A DNA stretch of 64,000 bases from Hypericum androsaemum (taxonomy: Eukaryota; Streptophyta; Magnoliopsida; Malpighiales; Hypericaceae), in NCBI GenBank assembly GCA_963995505.1, contig OZ023199.1:682001-746000 (forward strand). The letters run 5' to 3'. Of the stretch, positions 1-10,016 are shown one piece after another; position 1 is the first letter of the stretch; each line of letters starts with the position of its first letter. The notes beneath the pieces are model-generated. The model was given only the letters and a program-made list of their open reading frames with translations. It had not been told where the DNA came from and searched no databases. A program made the position numbers and the translations under genes.

Positions 1-275
1 AGTGCTTTCAAGTTTCAACCCGGTCTTGAATTTCCTTGGCATCACTGCCAGAAAACCAACTCGAGCACCATTCTTGTAGTCGACAAATCCGCAGCAAAAC
101 CCCTCGCAACCATTTCATCAGTAAGCTCCATAGCTCTCGAATATACTTTGTGGCATAGAAACCCTCTAATTAGCGCGTTATATGTGCAGTCATTAGATGA
201 ACAACCAAACTCTCTCCATCTTCCTGAACAACCGGTGAGCGTCATCAAGAAAATGGTTAGTGTAATATTAACCAA
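1..275 (-). pseudogene. C-terminal fragment of a restorer-like PPR gene
   Basis: The minus strand encodes the last two PPR repeats seen in the intact gene at 1423-3483 and the broken copy at 41156-43068. Shared words include GCSSNDCTYN, IRGFLCH, SRAMEL and ADLSTTRMVLELV. Near position 50 one extra T shifts the frame relative to the paralogues, so the usual IQDWV ending is lost. Nothing upstream (275-558) continues the repeat array. The same C-terminal stretch, unshifted, recurs on the plus strand at 35999-36091. The fragment reaches the window edge, but the missing N-terminal side lies inside the window, so it is a true truncation. Confidence 0.85.
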
Positions 276-558
276 GGATTAGGGGTATTATTGGAATTTC
301 GTTACAGTTCTGTTTTAGTTTTCGACGACCTCTTTCAAGAGGAACTCTTTTCCCGAGGTTTAAACCCAGATGGAATTCATTTCCCAAGTGAACTTATTCC
401 AAACACACTATTTTTTTAGACCTCGGAGATTGAATTCCAATTTCCATTTCTTTTGGGTTTCCAAACAGGCGGCAGCAATTTAGTAGAGAACAATCAACAA
501 TCCTAGTTTCCATGATTCCTAGGTTCTGAGTTCCAGCAACTTTTTTGTAGAGGCTCAG

Positions 559-960
559 CTAGCTCCACATTTCACTAGGCTCCATTTCCATTTTACAAAT
601 GAACGTGTGCGCTCCGCCGGATCTAGAATAGAGGTCAACAACGCAAGCATAATGCTGAATTTTCGGTTTAATCTGGTGATCTGCTTGCATACATTTGAAG
701 AGCTCGAGGCCTTTTTCAATAGCCTCCTCAGCACACCCGTCAGTTGGCAGACCCATTATCATTGTCTTACAACTAACAATATCCATCCTTTATAACCATC
801 TTATCGAAAATTTTACGTGCTTTAACGATATTGACAGTTTGTGAATACATATGTACAAGTGCAGATGCCACATGGATATCGAATGCCAAATCTTAAACCT
901 CAACATATTTACCAATGCGCTCACTAGTCTGTTGACCCCAAATTTGAACAAACAGACAAA
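559..960 (-). pseudogene. PLS-class PPR gene fragment
   Basis: Read on the minus strand, the segment starts with a stretch like FDIHVASALVHMYS followed by KARKIFDKM, then MDIVSCKTMIMGL, GLELFKCM, IKPKIQHYACVVDLYSRSG and MEPSEMW. That order (HVASALV.MYS, AR.IFD.M, TMI.GL, H.I.P...HYACVVDL) is the hallmark of PLS-type PPR proteins used in organelle RNA editing. It differs from the P-class repeats of the neighbouring genes. Stops and frame changes near 790-820 and 900 break it, and no E or DYW tail follows. It is a dead remnant of a different PPR subfamily lying between two P-class copies. Confidence 0.7.
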
Positions 961-1422
961 ACACTAACAAGCGCAACAGCATTTGGCTTAACATTTTTTT
1001 TCTCTTATCACGAGTTCAAACAACTTTTTTTTCTTCTTCCACCCTTCTTCTTTGATTCTTGTCAATTCTTGAATAGTTGGGACTTGGATCCTAACAAGAA
1101 CAAGAATGATTGCAACAAATCTACAAAGTCTACTGTCTGATCATTGGGAGCAGGTGCATTACTGGCAAAGACACCGCCAACAATGGTTTGGCCAATATAT
1201 AAACTTCAGTGTCGGCCAAATAGCAAACGCTACGAAAATATGAAGATATAAATCACAGCGTCGCATCTAAAACAAGAATAGGTTACTGGGGCCTTACAGT
1301 GTGCATCCAGATGATCCTGAACAGCATTTTAAACAAACACCACATCAGAAATTATGAACCTTTTTGTAAGATTGCTTGATCTCAAACATCAACGATTTTG
1401 CTGCATAACTGAACAAGGTTGT

Positions 1423-3483
1423 CTAACCACGAGTGCTTTTAACCCAATCTTGAATGTCTTTAGTATCATTACTTGTAACCAACTCGAGCACCATCCTTGT
1501 AGTTGACAGATTTGCAGAAAAACCCCTCGCCCCCATTTCATCAATAAGCTCCATCGCTCTAAAATATTCATTGTGGCATAGAAACCCCTGAATTAGCACA
1601 TTATACGTGCCGTCGTTAGGTGAGCAACCAGCTCGCTCCATCTCACAGAACAACCAGTACGCTTCATCAAGCATTCCACTTTTACTAAGTCCATTGATCA
1701 TAAATGTATACGCCTTAACATGGGGAGTAAGTCCTTTATAACCAAAGAGACTACAAAAGAGTCCTTTGGCGATTTCAATTGTTTCTGGATTGCACAGACC
1801 ATGCAAAAGAACATTACAAATCATAATATCAGAATCATAACCCGTGTTCTTTATTTCTTTGAAAAATGACAAAGCATTAGCAAGTTGGCGATTCTTCAAA
1901 AAACCTTCCAAGAGCACTAAGAAAGTAACCTGGTTAGGATTAGGCCCATATTCTCGCATAGCTTCAAAATGTCTCAATGCATCTGCCATTTTTCCGATGC
2001 GGCACAAGCCACCAATAATGATGCTGCATGTAACAACATTAGGTTTCAGACCTCGACGACTTATTTCCTCGAATAACTTCAAGGCTTCATCTATTCTTCT
2101 ATCCTTGCAATACCCATGGATCAGAGAGCTATATGTAACAATAGTAGGTATACAATCGTGAGAAATCATCAGCTTCAGCACCTTTAATGCTTTATGAATT
2201 TGACCCACCGAACAATATCCATCAATTAGCGTAGTGAAGGTGACTACATTGGGCAAGACATTATTCAGAACCATGGTGTCAAAAACACTTTGAGCCTCTA
2301 AGACCTTGCCTTCTTTACATAATCCATCAACAATTACATTGTATGTGACAGCATTAGGAAAAATGCGACGTGAAACCATTTCATCTAAAATCCTTCTAGC
2401 TCCCTTCCAATTGCCCAAGTCACAAAAGCAACCAATGAGGGAACTATAGGTGTACACATCAGGAAAAACCCCTTTACCTTTCATTTCGGATAAAAGATCT
2501 ATGGCCTCGGTTACACGCATGGCTTTACAGAGGCCATCAATGACAACACTATAGGCTCTGACATCAGCCTCGCAGCCGCGTTCTCCCATCCTCCGAAGCA
2601 ACATGATAGCTGTATCAGCTCTTCCCATTTTGCACAGAGCAGTCATGATGGTATTGTAGCTAACCACATCAGGTTCACAACCCCTCTTTGACATCTCATC
2701 GAACAGTTTGACAGCATCACCAAATGGCCCGTTAACGCAGAGCCCGTTCATTACAATATTGTATGTCACCACATCAGGTTCACAACCCCTCTTTGACATC
2801 TCATCGAACAGTTTGACAGCATCACCAAATGGCCCGTTAACACAGAGCCCGTTCATTACAATATTGTATGTCACCACATTAGGCTCGCAACCCAGCCCTC
2901 TCATCCTATTCAACAAGCTAAATGCCATCTCAGTGTCGCCATTCTTGACCAACCCTTTCAAAACCGTGTTATAGGTAACTACATTAGGCTGATACCCTCT
3001 CTCGGTCATTTCATCAAACAGCTTAAGCGCGCCGCACACATTGCCGTCCAAGACAAGCCCATTGATAAGCGAGGTGATAGTAACTACGCTGAGTGTGTAA
3101 TCGAACTTAAAAAACTGACCCAGGACGGAGAAGCTGAACCTGGCTCCACCGGGCAAGCGGGAGAAGGAGGCAAGAAGGGTGTTGAGGGTGTATGAATCGG
3201 GCGGGAGCCCCAAAAGACGCAGCCTTCTGGTGAGGGACACAACGGCGGAGTGGTGGTTGAGCCTCGAGACGGCGGCGATGAGCTGGTTGAAGAGGTAAGT
3301 AGGTGGGAGGGGCCGGGCACTGAGCAGCTGGTCGAACCGGGACAACGCCTCTTGGAGATTCCTGAACTCGAAGGAGGTTGTCCTCTTCCTCCCAAGTTTA
3401 GAACTACTTAGGGCATTGGTCGAAACGGAGCGGAAAGAAAAAGAGGAAGAAGAAACTGTGACCTTATTTCTCAACAGCTGCAT
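1423..3483 (-). CDS. P-class PPR protein, restorer-of-fertility-like
   Basis: An uninterrupted intronless frame encodes 686 residues. The first ~45 residues are rich in Ser and Arg and poor in acidic residues, which suggests an organelle (probably mitochondrial) targeting peptide. From about residue 60 to 660 it is a run of about 17 degenerate 35-residue PPR repeats with the P-class pattern VVTYN.LI.GLCK.G....A..LF.EM...G..P. Such proteins bind organelle RNA one base per repeat and stabilise, cleave or process it; restorer-like members act on mitochondrial transcripts. The start at 3483 is supported by alignment with the paralogue start at 41156. Two adjacent repeats (about residues 205-274) are DNA-level duplicates differing at one base. 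There are no internal stops and the C-terminus (DWVKST) matches the paralogues, so I take it as functional. The restorer-like label is inferred from repeat style and local duplication. Confidence 0.9.
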   Translation of the reverse strand: MQLLRNKVTVSSSSFSFRSVSTNALSSSKLGRKRTTSFEFRNLQEALSRFDQLLSARPLPPTYLFNQLIAAVSRLNHHSAVVSLTRRLRLLGLPPDSYTLNTLLASFSRLPGGARFSFSVLGQFFKFDYTLSVVTITSLINGLVLDGNVCGALKLFDEMTERGYQPNVVTYNTVLKGLVKNGDTEMAFSLLNRMRGLGCEPNVVTYNIVMNGLCVNGPFGDAVKLFDEMSKRGCEPDVVTYNIVMNGLCVNGPFGDAVKLFDEMSKRGCEPDVVSYNTIMTALCKMGRADTAIMLLRRMGERGCEADVRAYSVVIDGLCKAMRVTEAIDLLSEMKGKGVFPDVYTYSSLIGCFCDLGNWKGARRILDEMVSRRIFPNAVTYNVIVDGLCKEGKVLEAQSVFDTMVLNNVLPNVVTFTTLIDGYCSVGQIHKALKVLKLMISHDCIPTIVTYSSLIHGYCKDRRIDEALKLFEEISRRGLKPNVVTCSIIIGGLCRIGKMADALRHFEAMREYGPNPNQVTFLVLLEGFLKNRQLANALSFFKEIKNTGYDSDIMICNVLLHGLCNPETIEIAKGLFCSLFGYKGLTPHVKAYTFMINGLSKSGMLDEAYWLFCEMERAGCSPNDGTYNVLIQGFLCHNEYFRAMELIDEMGARGFSANLSTTRMVLELVTSNDTKDIQDWVKSTRG
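2663..2872 (-). repeat. 105-bp tandem duplication of one PPR repeat
   Basis: Units 2663-2767 and 2768-2872 are both 105 bp, exactly 35 codons, and I see a single base difference (acGcag against acAcag). The flanking paralogue at 41527-41985 has only one such unit, so the duplication happened in this gene after the copies split. Confidence 0.95.
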
Positions 3484-4135
3484 CTTGTTTTCTCGACTTG
3501 ACTTGAGAGTATTTCTCTCTTATTTCTTCTGTTGTGGGAAGTGAAGATGGGAAGTAAATTTGGTTTTGTTGTAAAAAATGCAATTAAGTACCCTGTAATT
3601 TCTCGGTTTTACATAGGCATGTGATTTAAAACTCATTAAAAAAAATTTAATTTTTTTTTCCACTATTTAAAATCTTATCTAGATTAGTTGATTGTCTTTG
3701 GTCATTGTCTTGTGTAGTAGCAACAGAAGAAATCTGCCAAAATTTTGGTATAAAAGAGGACGATCCCCAGGTAGGGAAACATTAATCCACCCTGAAACTA
3801 TTGTACTTACATATAAGACCAACTCTAAAGTATCAATATTGATTTCCTCATCATAATTAGCCATATTTTTCACACCCCAAAACAAAATACACATAATTGT
3901 ATCATATGCTTGCTTTTGTTGCTTCGTCTCATATTATATATCACATTTATAGGATGCACCGTCCTTTTCCTTGTCCTTATCTATGGTTTATACCACCCAC
4001 TATTTGATATCTATTGTGTTCGTCAATTCAAATTCGAGTTACACTAAAAAGATAAATAGTTACTATTAACGATTACACACTCGTCATTGATTTTGTTACG
4101 CACAGACCATAAACATCACAAGTCCTACAATCCTC
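3484..4135. other. PPR promoter side and AT-rich spacer
   Basis: No gene is seen. The first ~90 bases upstream of the PPR start are pyrimidine-rich. At 3575-3640 there is a motif (taccctgtaatttctcggttttacataggcatgtgatttaaaa, read in parts) like the ends of the TIR elements at 12.7, 13.6 and 39.3 kb, so a decayed element end is likely here. A 71-codon minus frame at 3679-3894 has no recognisable content. Confidence 0.4.
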
Positions 4136-4143
4136 TATATATA
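4136..4143 (+). promoter_or_regulatory. TATA box of the LURP-one-related gene
   Basis: The string TATATATA lies about 130 bases before the start codon at 4274. This leaves a plausible 5' UTR of roughly 100 bases. No other TATA-like motif is closer except a short TATATA beside the ATG. Confidence 0.5.
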
Positions 4144-4273
4144 CTACTTACTCTCAGGCAACTCATTCTGCCTTAGGCCAGGAAATACCACCCAGGCTCA
4201 ATTCGTCATTCTCTTTTTACTGCTTGAACTAGACCTCGAAAATTAGCCAGTTCAAAGTGGATTAGTATATATA

Positions 4274-5923
4274 ATGGCTCAGCCAAGTGTAAACGGCCCA
4301 TTTGCCATAATTGGGGCCGAATACTGCACACCTTCTTATTCTTCGATCGAGTTCTCCATCTTCACGAAGTCGATAATCGTGCCTTTCGCGAGCTTGGCTG
4401 TCATCAACACCAACGGCAACCTCATTTTCAAGATTAAGGAGAAGTTCTTCACCAGTATTTACGATGAGAAGACCTTGGTTGACCCTCTAGGGAATCCCGT
4501 CTTTACTTTGAAACCAAAGGTATCTAATACTTATGCAAGGTAATATATAACACACGTTAGAATCTCCGTATATAAAAAAAAAATTAAGATAATAAATATA
4601 TTTTTTACATTTATAAACAACTTCATTATTAGTAATGTTTTAATTTCAAAACAGCCCTCAAATAAAATCATCTGGCCGAAATTTTGTTAGTTTTTTTTCT
4701 TTGCGTATGTGCTATAGTTTTGGGTTTTGCGAGCAACAACAAACTACAAGAATAAATTGCTATATTACTATGTTAAAATATGTATATATTTTACGACAAT
4801 TATCGATATGCAGAAAATGTCAGCACATAGGAAGTGTCTAGTATTCAGAGGACAGAGCAAAGACGTCAAGGATCTAATTTTCACTGCAAAGACACACTCG
4901 GCGGTTTGGAAGAATCCGACGGTGGATGTGTTTCTGGCGTGCAATACGGCCCAGCAAGTATGTGATTTCCAAGTCAAGGGAAGCAGGAACAATCGTTCCT
5001 GCACTGTCTATGCAGGAGATGCCAATTCTAATGCCATTGTTGCTCAGGTGAGAAATCATCAAACTTGGACCACAAAAAGAAGCACAAGTCTTGGTTAAAC
5101 AATTTATCTAAGTAGCTAATAAGCATTGTTTTAAAAACCATCATCCGAAAAATCAGACCATGATCCACATTGATACTGATAGTTTTCATACAAGAATCTT
5201 AATGACGGTTGAATCGATGGTCAATATTGAGTTAACCGGTCAAATTGACCTATTCACCTAATTGGACCAGTCGATGAAAGACCAAAGTGCCCAAAAATAT
5301 ATTTTTTAGTTTCTTGGATTGTTTGACATTCAGATTTTAACAAAAAAAATTCTGGCGCTAACGGTGGTCCAACTTGTCAGACCAGAGAACAGAGAAAATC
5401 CGGATCATCTTTAAAAAGGAAGAAGTTGAATTGTATTATTAATATAAGTAATATAAATGGTAAGAGTTCCAGCCTCACAAACTAAGAGGAACTCATCACA
5501 CGGCCCCAATTACAACCCTATTAAAGGGCAAACCCCCAACAAAACTACTATCCCGCGGCCCAAGTCCGGATCATCTTTTGGTCATTTTTAAAACATTCTT
5601 CATATGCGTATTCTTATACATTTAAATGTCCCTAATTCAATCACTAAGCGCAGATATATATAATTTGTTATGATCACTGTTAAGATTTCAACATTTATTT
5701 TGGCAACAATTCAATTTCTCTTTCTTAAATTTTATCAAACTTTTATTAGTTCAAATCATGACGGTGACAACCATAAAATTGCTTGATGCAGATGCGGTAC
5801 AAGTGCTTGGATATCAGGAATAAATTAGGGAAGTTCAGCTACGTTCTAACCATTTATCCCAACGTGGATTACGCTTTCATAGTGGCCTTGATAGCGGTCC
5901 TCAACAACACCAATTATTCGTGA
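4274..5923 (+). CDS. LURP-one-related (LOR, DUF567) protein, three exons
   Basis: Exons 4274-4519, 4814-5047 and 5792-5923 join in phase 0 to give 203 residues, the usual length for this family. Donors (aaag|gtatct, tcag|gtgaga) and acceptors (tgcag, tgcag) fit plant splicing. Exon 1 has the VPF.SLAVIN.NGNLIFKIK and VDPLGNPVFTLK blocks. Exon 2 has HRKCLVFRGQS, the DVFLACN block and RSCTVYAGDANSNAIVAQ. Exon 3 ends in YPNVDYAFIVALIAVLNN. These match the tubby-like barrel of LURP-one-related proteins, some of which act in basal defence against oomycetes; the biochemical role of most is unknown. Intron 2 carries a decayed MITE-like element and a short insertion (see 5413-5564). I see no stop or frameshift. 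Confidence 0.85.
5118..5600. mobile_element. Decayed MITE-like element in LOR intron 2
   Basis: The left end reads gcattgttttaaaaacc with a tract of aatcagacc/ccggtc-like words after it. The right end reads ggtcatttttaaaacattc, its rough inverted complement. A similar right end (atattttaaaacattat) occurs at 15928-15945, where the inside is also full of ggtc/gacc words. These look like two copies of a common AT-ended MITE family. Boundaries are approximate and no target duplication was resolved. Confidence 0.45.
5413..5564. mobile_element. Short insertion flanked by a 14-bp direct repeat
   Basis: The 14 bases tccggatcatcttt occur at 5399-5412 and again at 5565-5578, bounding a 152-bp insert. 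A 14-bp target duplication with no terminal inverted repeats points to target-primed insertion (SINE or a short 5'-truncated LINE). No clear poly(A) tail remains. It lies inside the MITE-like element in LOR intron 2. Confidence 0.55.
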
Positions 5924-7114
5924 TTCTGTCGTCCGCCCTAAACTTGTCGTTTTCCTCCCAAAAAAAACTTGTCGTTTTCGGCCCCACAATGGCTGGTTTA
6001 AATAATGAGACTGCTAATCTCAATGTGTTTCTCTTAATCTATATTTCTTCGTTTTTCGGAACAATGTGTTTTTTTTTTGTTTTTTGGGTATAGTGAGTTT
6101 TGGGACCTAAATTGTAATTGTTTACTATTGTGAAAGGAATAAAGTTTTTACTACCGAAATAGGTGAAAAATTATTTAATTTAATCAAATGTGAACTCGTC
6201 TATGCAACTCATTAATAGGTTTTGATAGGGAGATGTTGCAGATCTTTGTGGTCTGATTCGACTTTGATTTCTAGACTGATCAGTTCTGTCCACATATCGC
6301 GTAATTCTGGAAAAAAAATTGTGATAAGTTTTGTTAAGATGCCTATTTATCTCATAAAAATCCATTGGCATGTACATGAACAATAGCTTTCAAAATTTCT
6401 CCGAGGACTTCGGTTATTCCAAATAAGATTTTTCCTTGCGGAATTTTCGAGCAAATGTCCAAGTTTGGACCATTGGTGATGGAGAATGTAGTTTTAGTGA
6501 CCAGTATTCCTTCGGTAACTTTAATCCGAGAAGGGTGGAAAATGAAGGAAAAAAAAAAGAACATAATTTTTTTTTGCCAATTAATTTTATTTCGATCTTT
6601 GTGTAGATAATACTATTTTATCGAATAGCTATATCTAACGCGGTAAATTTTTTGGGTTAGATTGGATACGGCTCGGTCCCCAATATCACCATTCTTTCAA
6701 CTAATATTAGTAAGGAGATCCGAACGTTCTTTTACCCAAAAAATGTGTTTGATCTAGTAGTGACATTCTCATCCTTTTTCTCTTGGAATACGAATTCGAA
6801 TTCCACAACAAATATTTCATCAGCAAATCCGAACACACTCAAACCTCCAGGAGATCTCGCAAAGGCTCACACCGGAAACAAGACCGAAAATAAACACACA
6901 GACACAACTATTCCACCAACACACAAGTACAATATTCCAAACCAAACAACATGACCAGTACTCTGGTTTAATTGGTAAAGAATTACTTCGAGCTTAGTTA
7001 AAATGTTTAGAGTTTCAGTTATTAATAATTTGTCATTTTTAAAAATTTCTAAATAATAAAAATCTGAAATAGTAGGTAAGTAATTGTCCGTGTGAATTTC
7101 CAATCATTCTTTCC
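5924..7114. other. Spacer with duplicated segment 6050-6600
   Basis: No gene is firmly supported. The segment 6130-6560 is an older copy of 8950-9128 plus 9967-10150, the sequence on the other side of the BBE-like gene, and the two agree over several hundred bases. Inside it, minus-strand 6420-6545 looks coding-like (see the separate entry). 6600-7114 is AT-rich and holds nothing I recognise. Confidence 0.6.
6400..6545 (-). pseudogene. Coding-like fragment, copy 1, family unknown
   Basis: The minus strand reads TFSITNGPNLDICSKIPQGK with coherent residues on both sides. The duplicated copy at 10017-10140 reads TFSFTNGPDLDIFSKIPQGK. Both sit in non-syntenic-looking spacer with no start, no exon neighbours and no recognised domain. 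Many of the base differences between the copies leave the residue unchanged or swap similar residues, which hints at a former exon. I do not recognise the protein. Confidence 0.35.
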
Positions 7115-8722
7115 TCATGTCCTTCTCGGAGAGACTAACACCGGGATGCTCTGTTCATTTCGGAAGAAGTTAGAAGGATCGGTGGCAGTCTTCACACGAG
7201 CCAGCCTATATAAGTTATCTTTGAAGTACCTGAGACCCCAAGCACTTGCCTCCCCAAAACTAGTGAAAGTGGTCAGGTTTTTGTTGCTTCCAAGGTCAAG
7301 GTCCCTGTAGTTGAGGTAGGCAGCTCTAGGGTGCTTGGAGACATGAGGCTCCATGTAGTCGTAGAGCCTCCTGATCCAAGCCAAGTGCTTATTAGTCTCG
7401 TCCTCCGTGTCCCAAGTGACAATGTATTGGATTCCGTATAGGTTCCCTCTCCGGTGTGGGAATGGGATCTCTGTGTCAGGAATCTGAGCCATCCTACCTC
7501 CATAGGGAGACATGATAAGTACTGATGTCTTCTCCAAGACGAGCCTATCGAACATCCCTTTCAGGGCAGTTCCTGAAATGGGTTCGGTCACGTAATCGGA
7601 TTTTATCTTGAAGAAGTCTTCGAATTGGGTCGTCCTGTTAAGCAGAGCCTCCCGGGGCACGTCCACTGAGAGGCCTGTGAAGTACAGGACGGATTGAATC
7701 CAACTCATCTCGTTGCAGTCTTCGCGCCTGAGTCCCAACTCGGGGAACCGGGATTGAATTATAGGCAGAAGATCATCCACCTCTCCGAGAAACAACGAAC
7801 CGAAATTGACTTGCACTGTCTTGGTCCGATTTGAGGTAGCATTCACAACTTCTATGAGAGCGTGGAGGAATAGCTCCTCGGGAAGCTTGGATCCGAGAGC
7901 TTGCCACTTCTCAAGCAATAGCCCTCCGCCTTGCTCCAACGTTCTCCCCACGTCGAAAACTGTCACCCGCGGCGGGACGGGGACCAGCCTGATCTTCCAT
8001 GCGAGGATCACGCCGAAGCTCGCTCCTCCGCCTCCTCTGATAGCCCAAAACAAGTCCTCTCCCATGGATTCCCTATTAAGAACTCTTCCATCCGCATCAA
8101 CCAACTTGGCGTCAACTACATTGTCAGCAGCTAGACCGTACTTTCGGAACAATGTACCGAACCCGCCGCCACTTAAGTGCCCTCCAACGCCTATAGTCGG
8201 ACAGGTTCCAGCTGGGAAGGCATGGATTCCGCTGGCTACAGCAATCCTGTAGTACACCTCGCCTAGACTCGCACCCGAACCGACCCAAGCCGTCTCATTC
8301 TCTACGTCAATACTGATATTCCTCATGTTAGAGAGATCAACAACTATGTAAGCTTGATCAGACAAGTAGGAGAGCCCCTCATAGTCATGGCCACCGCTTC
8401 GGATCCTCACTTGCAAACCACTTTTCCTTGAGCAGATCACGGCTGCCTGAACGTGGGACTCCCGAAGCGGGCTAACTATGAGGATTGGCTTCGACGAGGC
8501 GTTCATGAACCGAAGGTTCCGGATCGAGGAGCGCAAGATGGTTGTGTAGATGGAGGTGTTTCGGAGGGAGATGATCCTTGGAGCTTCCCTGGAATGGTTC
8601 AGGTGCGAGGAAAAGCACGGGAGGAAGTTCTCGTGAGTTGAAGAAGTTGGAGCAACTGATGAGAAAAATGAAGAAAACAGGAAGCAAATCAGAAGCAGAA
8701 GATTATTGCATGGTGTATCCAT
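7115..8722 (-). CDS. BBE-like FAD-linked oxidase, intronless
   Basis: A 535-residue frame without stops. Residues 1-27 form a signal peptide (hydrophobic LLLLICFLFSSFF), so the product is secreted or vacuolar. The FAD-binding domain holds RSGGHDYEG with His112 and GTCPTIGVGGHLSGGG with Cys174, the two residues that bind FAD covalently in bicovalent BBE-like flavoproteins. The C-terminal BBE domain has AYLNYRDLDLG and SNFFRNEQSIP. Several N-glycosylation sequons (NHS, NTS, NAT, NRT, NLT) are present. Family members oxidise alkaloids, monolignols or oligosaccharides and give hydrogen peroxide; the substrate here cannot be told. A TATATAA lies at 8772-8778 on the minus strand, about 50 bases above the ATG. 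Length and both flavin anchors indicate a functional enzyme. It differs from the copy at 33445-35697 in lacking an intron. Confidence 0.93.
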   Translation of the reverse strand: MDTPCNNLLLLICFLFSSFFSSVAPTSSTHENFLPCFSSHLNHSREAPRIISLRNTSIYTTILRSSIRNLRFMNASSKPILIVSPLRESHVQAAVICSRKSGLQVRIRSGGHDYEGLSYLSDQAYIVVDLSNMRNISIDVENETAWVGSGASLGEVYYRIAVASGIHAFPAGTCPTIGVGGHLSGGGFGTLFRKYGLAADNVVDAKLVDADGRVLNRESMGEDLFWAIRGGGGASFGVILAWKIRLVPVPPRVTVFDVGRTLEQGGGLLLEKWQALGSKLPEELFLHALIEVVNATSNRTKTVQVNFGSLFLGEVDDLLPIIQSRFPELGLRREDCNEMSWIQSVLYFTGLSVDVPREALLNRTTQFEDFFKIKSDYVTEPISGTALKGMFDRLVLEKTSVLIMSPYGGRMAQIPDTEIPFPHRRGNLYGIQYIVTWDTEDETNKHLAWIRRLYDYMEPHVSKHPRAAYLNYRDLDLGSNKNLTTFTSFGEASAWGLRYFKDNLYRLARVKTATDPSNFFRNEQSIPVLVSPRRT

Positions 8723-8771
8723 TTTGTTTCCGGTACAGTGAGTCGATGAGAGGATGGAAAATTTGAGGGTT

Positions 8772-8778
8772 TATATAA
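8772..8778 (-). promoter_or_regulatory. TATA box of the intronless BBE-like gene
   Basis: Read on the minus strand the sequence is TATATAA followed by ACCCTC, about 50 bases before the ATG at 8722. This is a normal spacing for a short plant leader. Confidence 0.6.
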
Positions 8779-9129
8779 TCAGAAATAGTAGGATTTTTTT
8801 TTTTCCGAATCCTGGTATCGAGACTCAAGAATTGTCAAACGTGTTTATCCATCAAGAATTTTGCGTGCCGCCATTTGGTAAAAGGGTTGGATATATTGCG
8901 ACAGACTATTAAAATAATGATCTAAAATATAACTGTTTGCTACAACAGTGAAGTTATGAAAGGAATAAAAGTTGTACTAGAAAAAAATTATTTTCGTTTA
9001 ATCGAGTTTGAATTTATGAATGCGACTTATTATTTCGTACTTGGCTGGGAGATATTGCAGACTTTTGTGGTCTAATTCGACTTGATTCCTAGATGGGTCG
9101 ATTGTGTCCGAATATAGGGTAATTTTGGA

Positions 9130-9966
9130 CCAGAGGATTTCTCTTCTCCAGTACGCGGATGACACACTTAATCTTTTTGGAGAAAAGTGAGCTGAGTCTT
9201 GCTAACCTACGACATATCCTGATCACTTTCGGCCTTATTTCTGGCTTATCGACCAATTACGCAAAATCCTCCCTTATTGGTATCAACTTTTGAGAAGGTT
9301 TGGTTCACAACTTTTGATTCCATCTCATGGGTTGCACGGAACTCGAAAAATTGAGTTATTTTTGACGTGACGATGTATGACTAACAACTTCTTCATCATA
9401 CCGCCTCCCTTCGGATTAAAGAATGGGTGTTCTAGTCGAAATCTGCAACGGACCTGGCGAGTCAAGAACTCTCCCTGTTCCTCGACGCTTGCTTGTGAGA
9501 GTGTCCTGCTTTTGTTTGCAACCTGCCTTTTTCCCCTTGTTTCCTTTGGCTGTATCTGGCCTTAATTTTGCTGTTGTCTGTAATGGTGACGGATATTTGG
9601 TGTAAATTTTTTAGGATCTGGATTGGGCACAGAGTGTAGGAACGATTCAGAATGGTTTGGAGTGAAGGGACCGCGCTGGCATGCCCAGTTATGTGATATC
9701 GATATGACTTTTATGTGATACTGGCATGCTCCGTTATGTTATACTGGCCACCGACATGTGATAATGGCATGCCATATTATGTCATACTGGCAAGTGTATT
9801 TTTCGTGTTTACGATAATGGCATGTCCGTTTATGATAATGGCCCGCATGACTTTTTATTTTTGCAAAAAAGTCTTCGTGTGTCCTTTCACTCCAAACTGT
9901 TTGGAATGGGGCGCTCCGCACTCAATCCACCCCCATTTTTTCTTAATACAATTTACTTATAAAAAA
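9130..9966 (+). mobile_element. 5'-truncated LINE (L1-type) with target duplication
   Basis: The 19 bases aatatagggtaattttgga occur at 9111-9129 and again at 9967-9985. The insert starts inside a reverse transcriptase: near its 5' end it reads LLQYADDTL, the polymerase YADD box, followed after stops by words like ISGLSTNYAKSS that follow this box in plant LINEs. It ends ttaatacaatttacttataaaaaaaa, a plant LINE 3' end with an A tail, immediately before the second repeat. The body is broken by stops and holds a smaller TIR element (9613-9934). The flanks match the duplicated segment at 6130-6560, which lacks the insertion. Confidence 0.85.
9613..9934. mobile_element. Minisatellite-bearing TIR element, copy 1
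   Basis: The left end has GGATTGGGCACAGAGTG and, further in, TTTGGAGTGAAGGGACC. The right end read as its complement has GGATTGAGTGCGGAGCG and TTTGGAGTGAAAGGA. The middle holds degenerate copies of a ~23-bp unit built on TGGCATGCC...TTATGTGATAC. It is nested in the 3' end of the LINE at 9130-9966. Seven bases (ATTTTTT) flank it on both sides, possibly a short target duplication. The same family recurs at 11627-12043. Confidence 0.7.
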
Positions 9967-10016
9967 AATATAGGGTAATTTTGGAAAAAAGAAGCGATAA
10001 GTTTCGTTAGGTTAGT

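Noticed and set aside
7806..8252. 148-codon plus frame opposite the BBE-like gene
   Set aside because: It is the antisense shadow of a well-supported coding exon with biased codon use.
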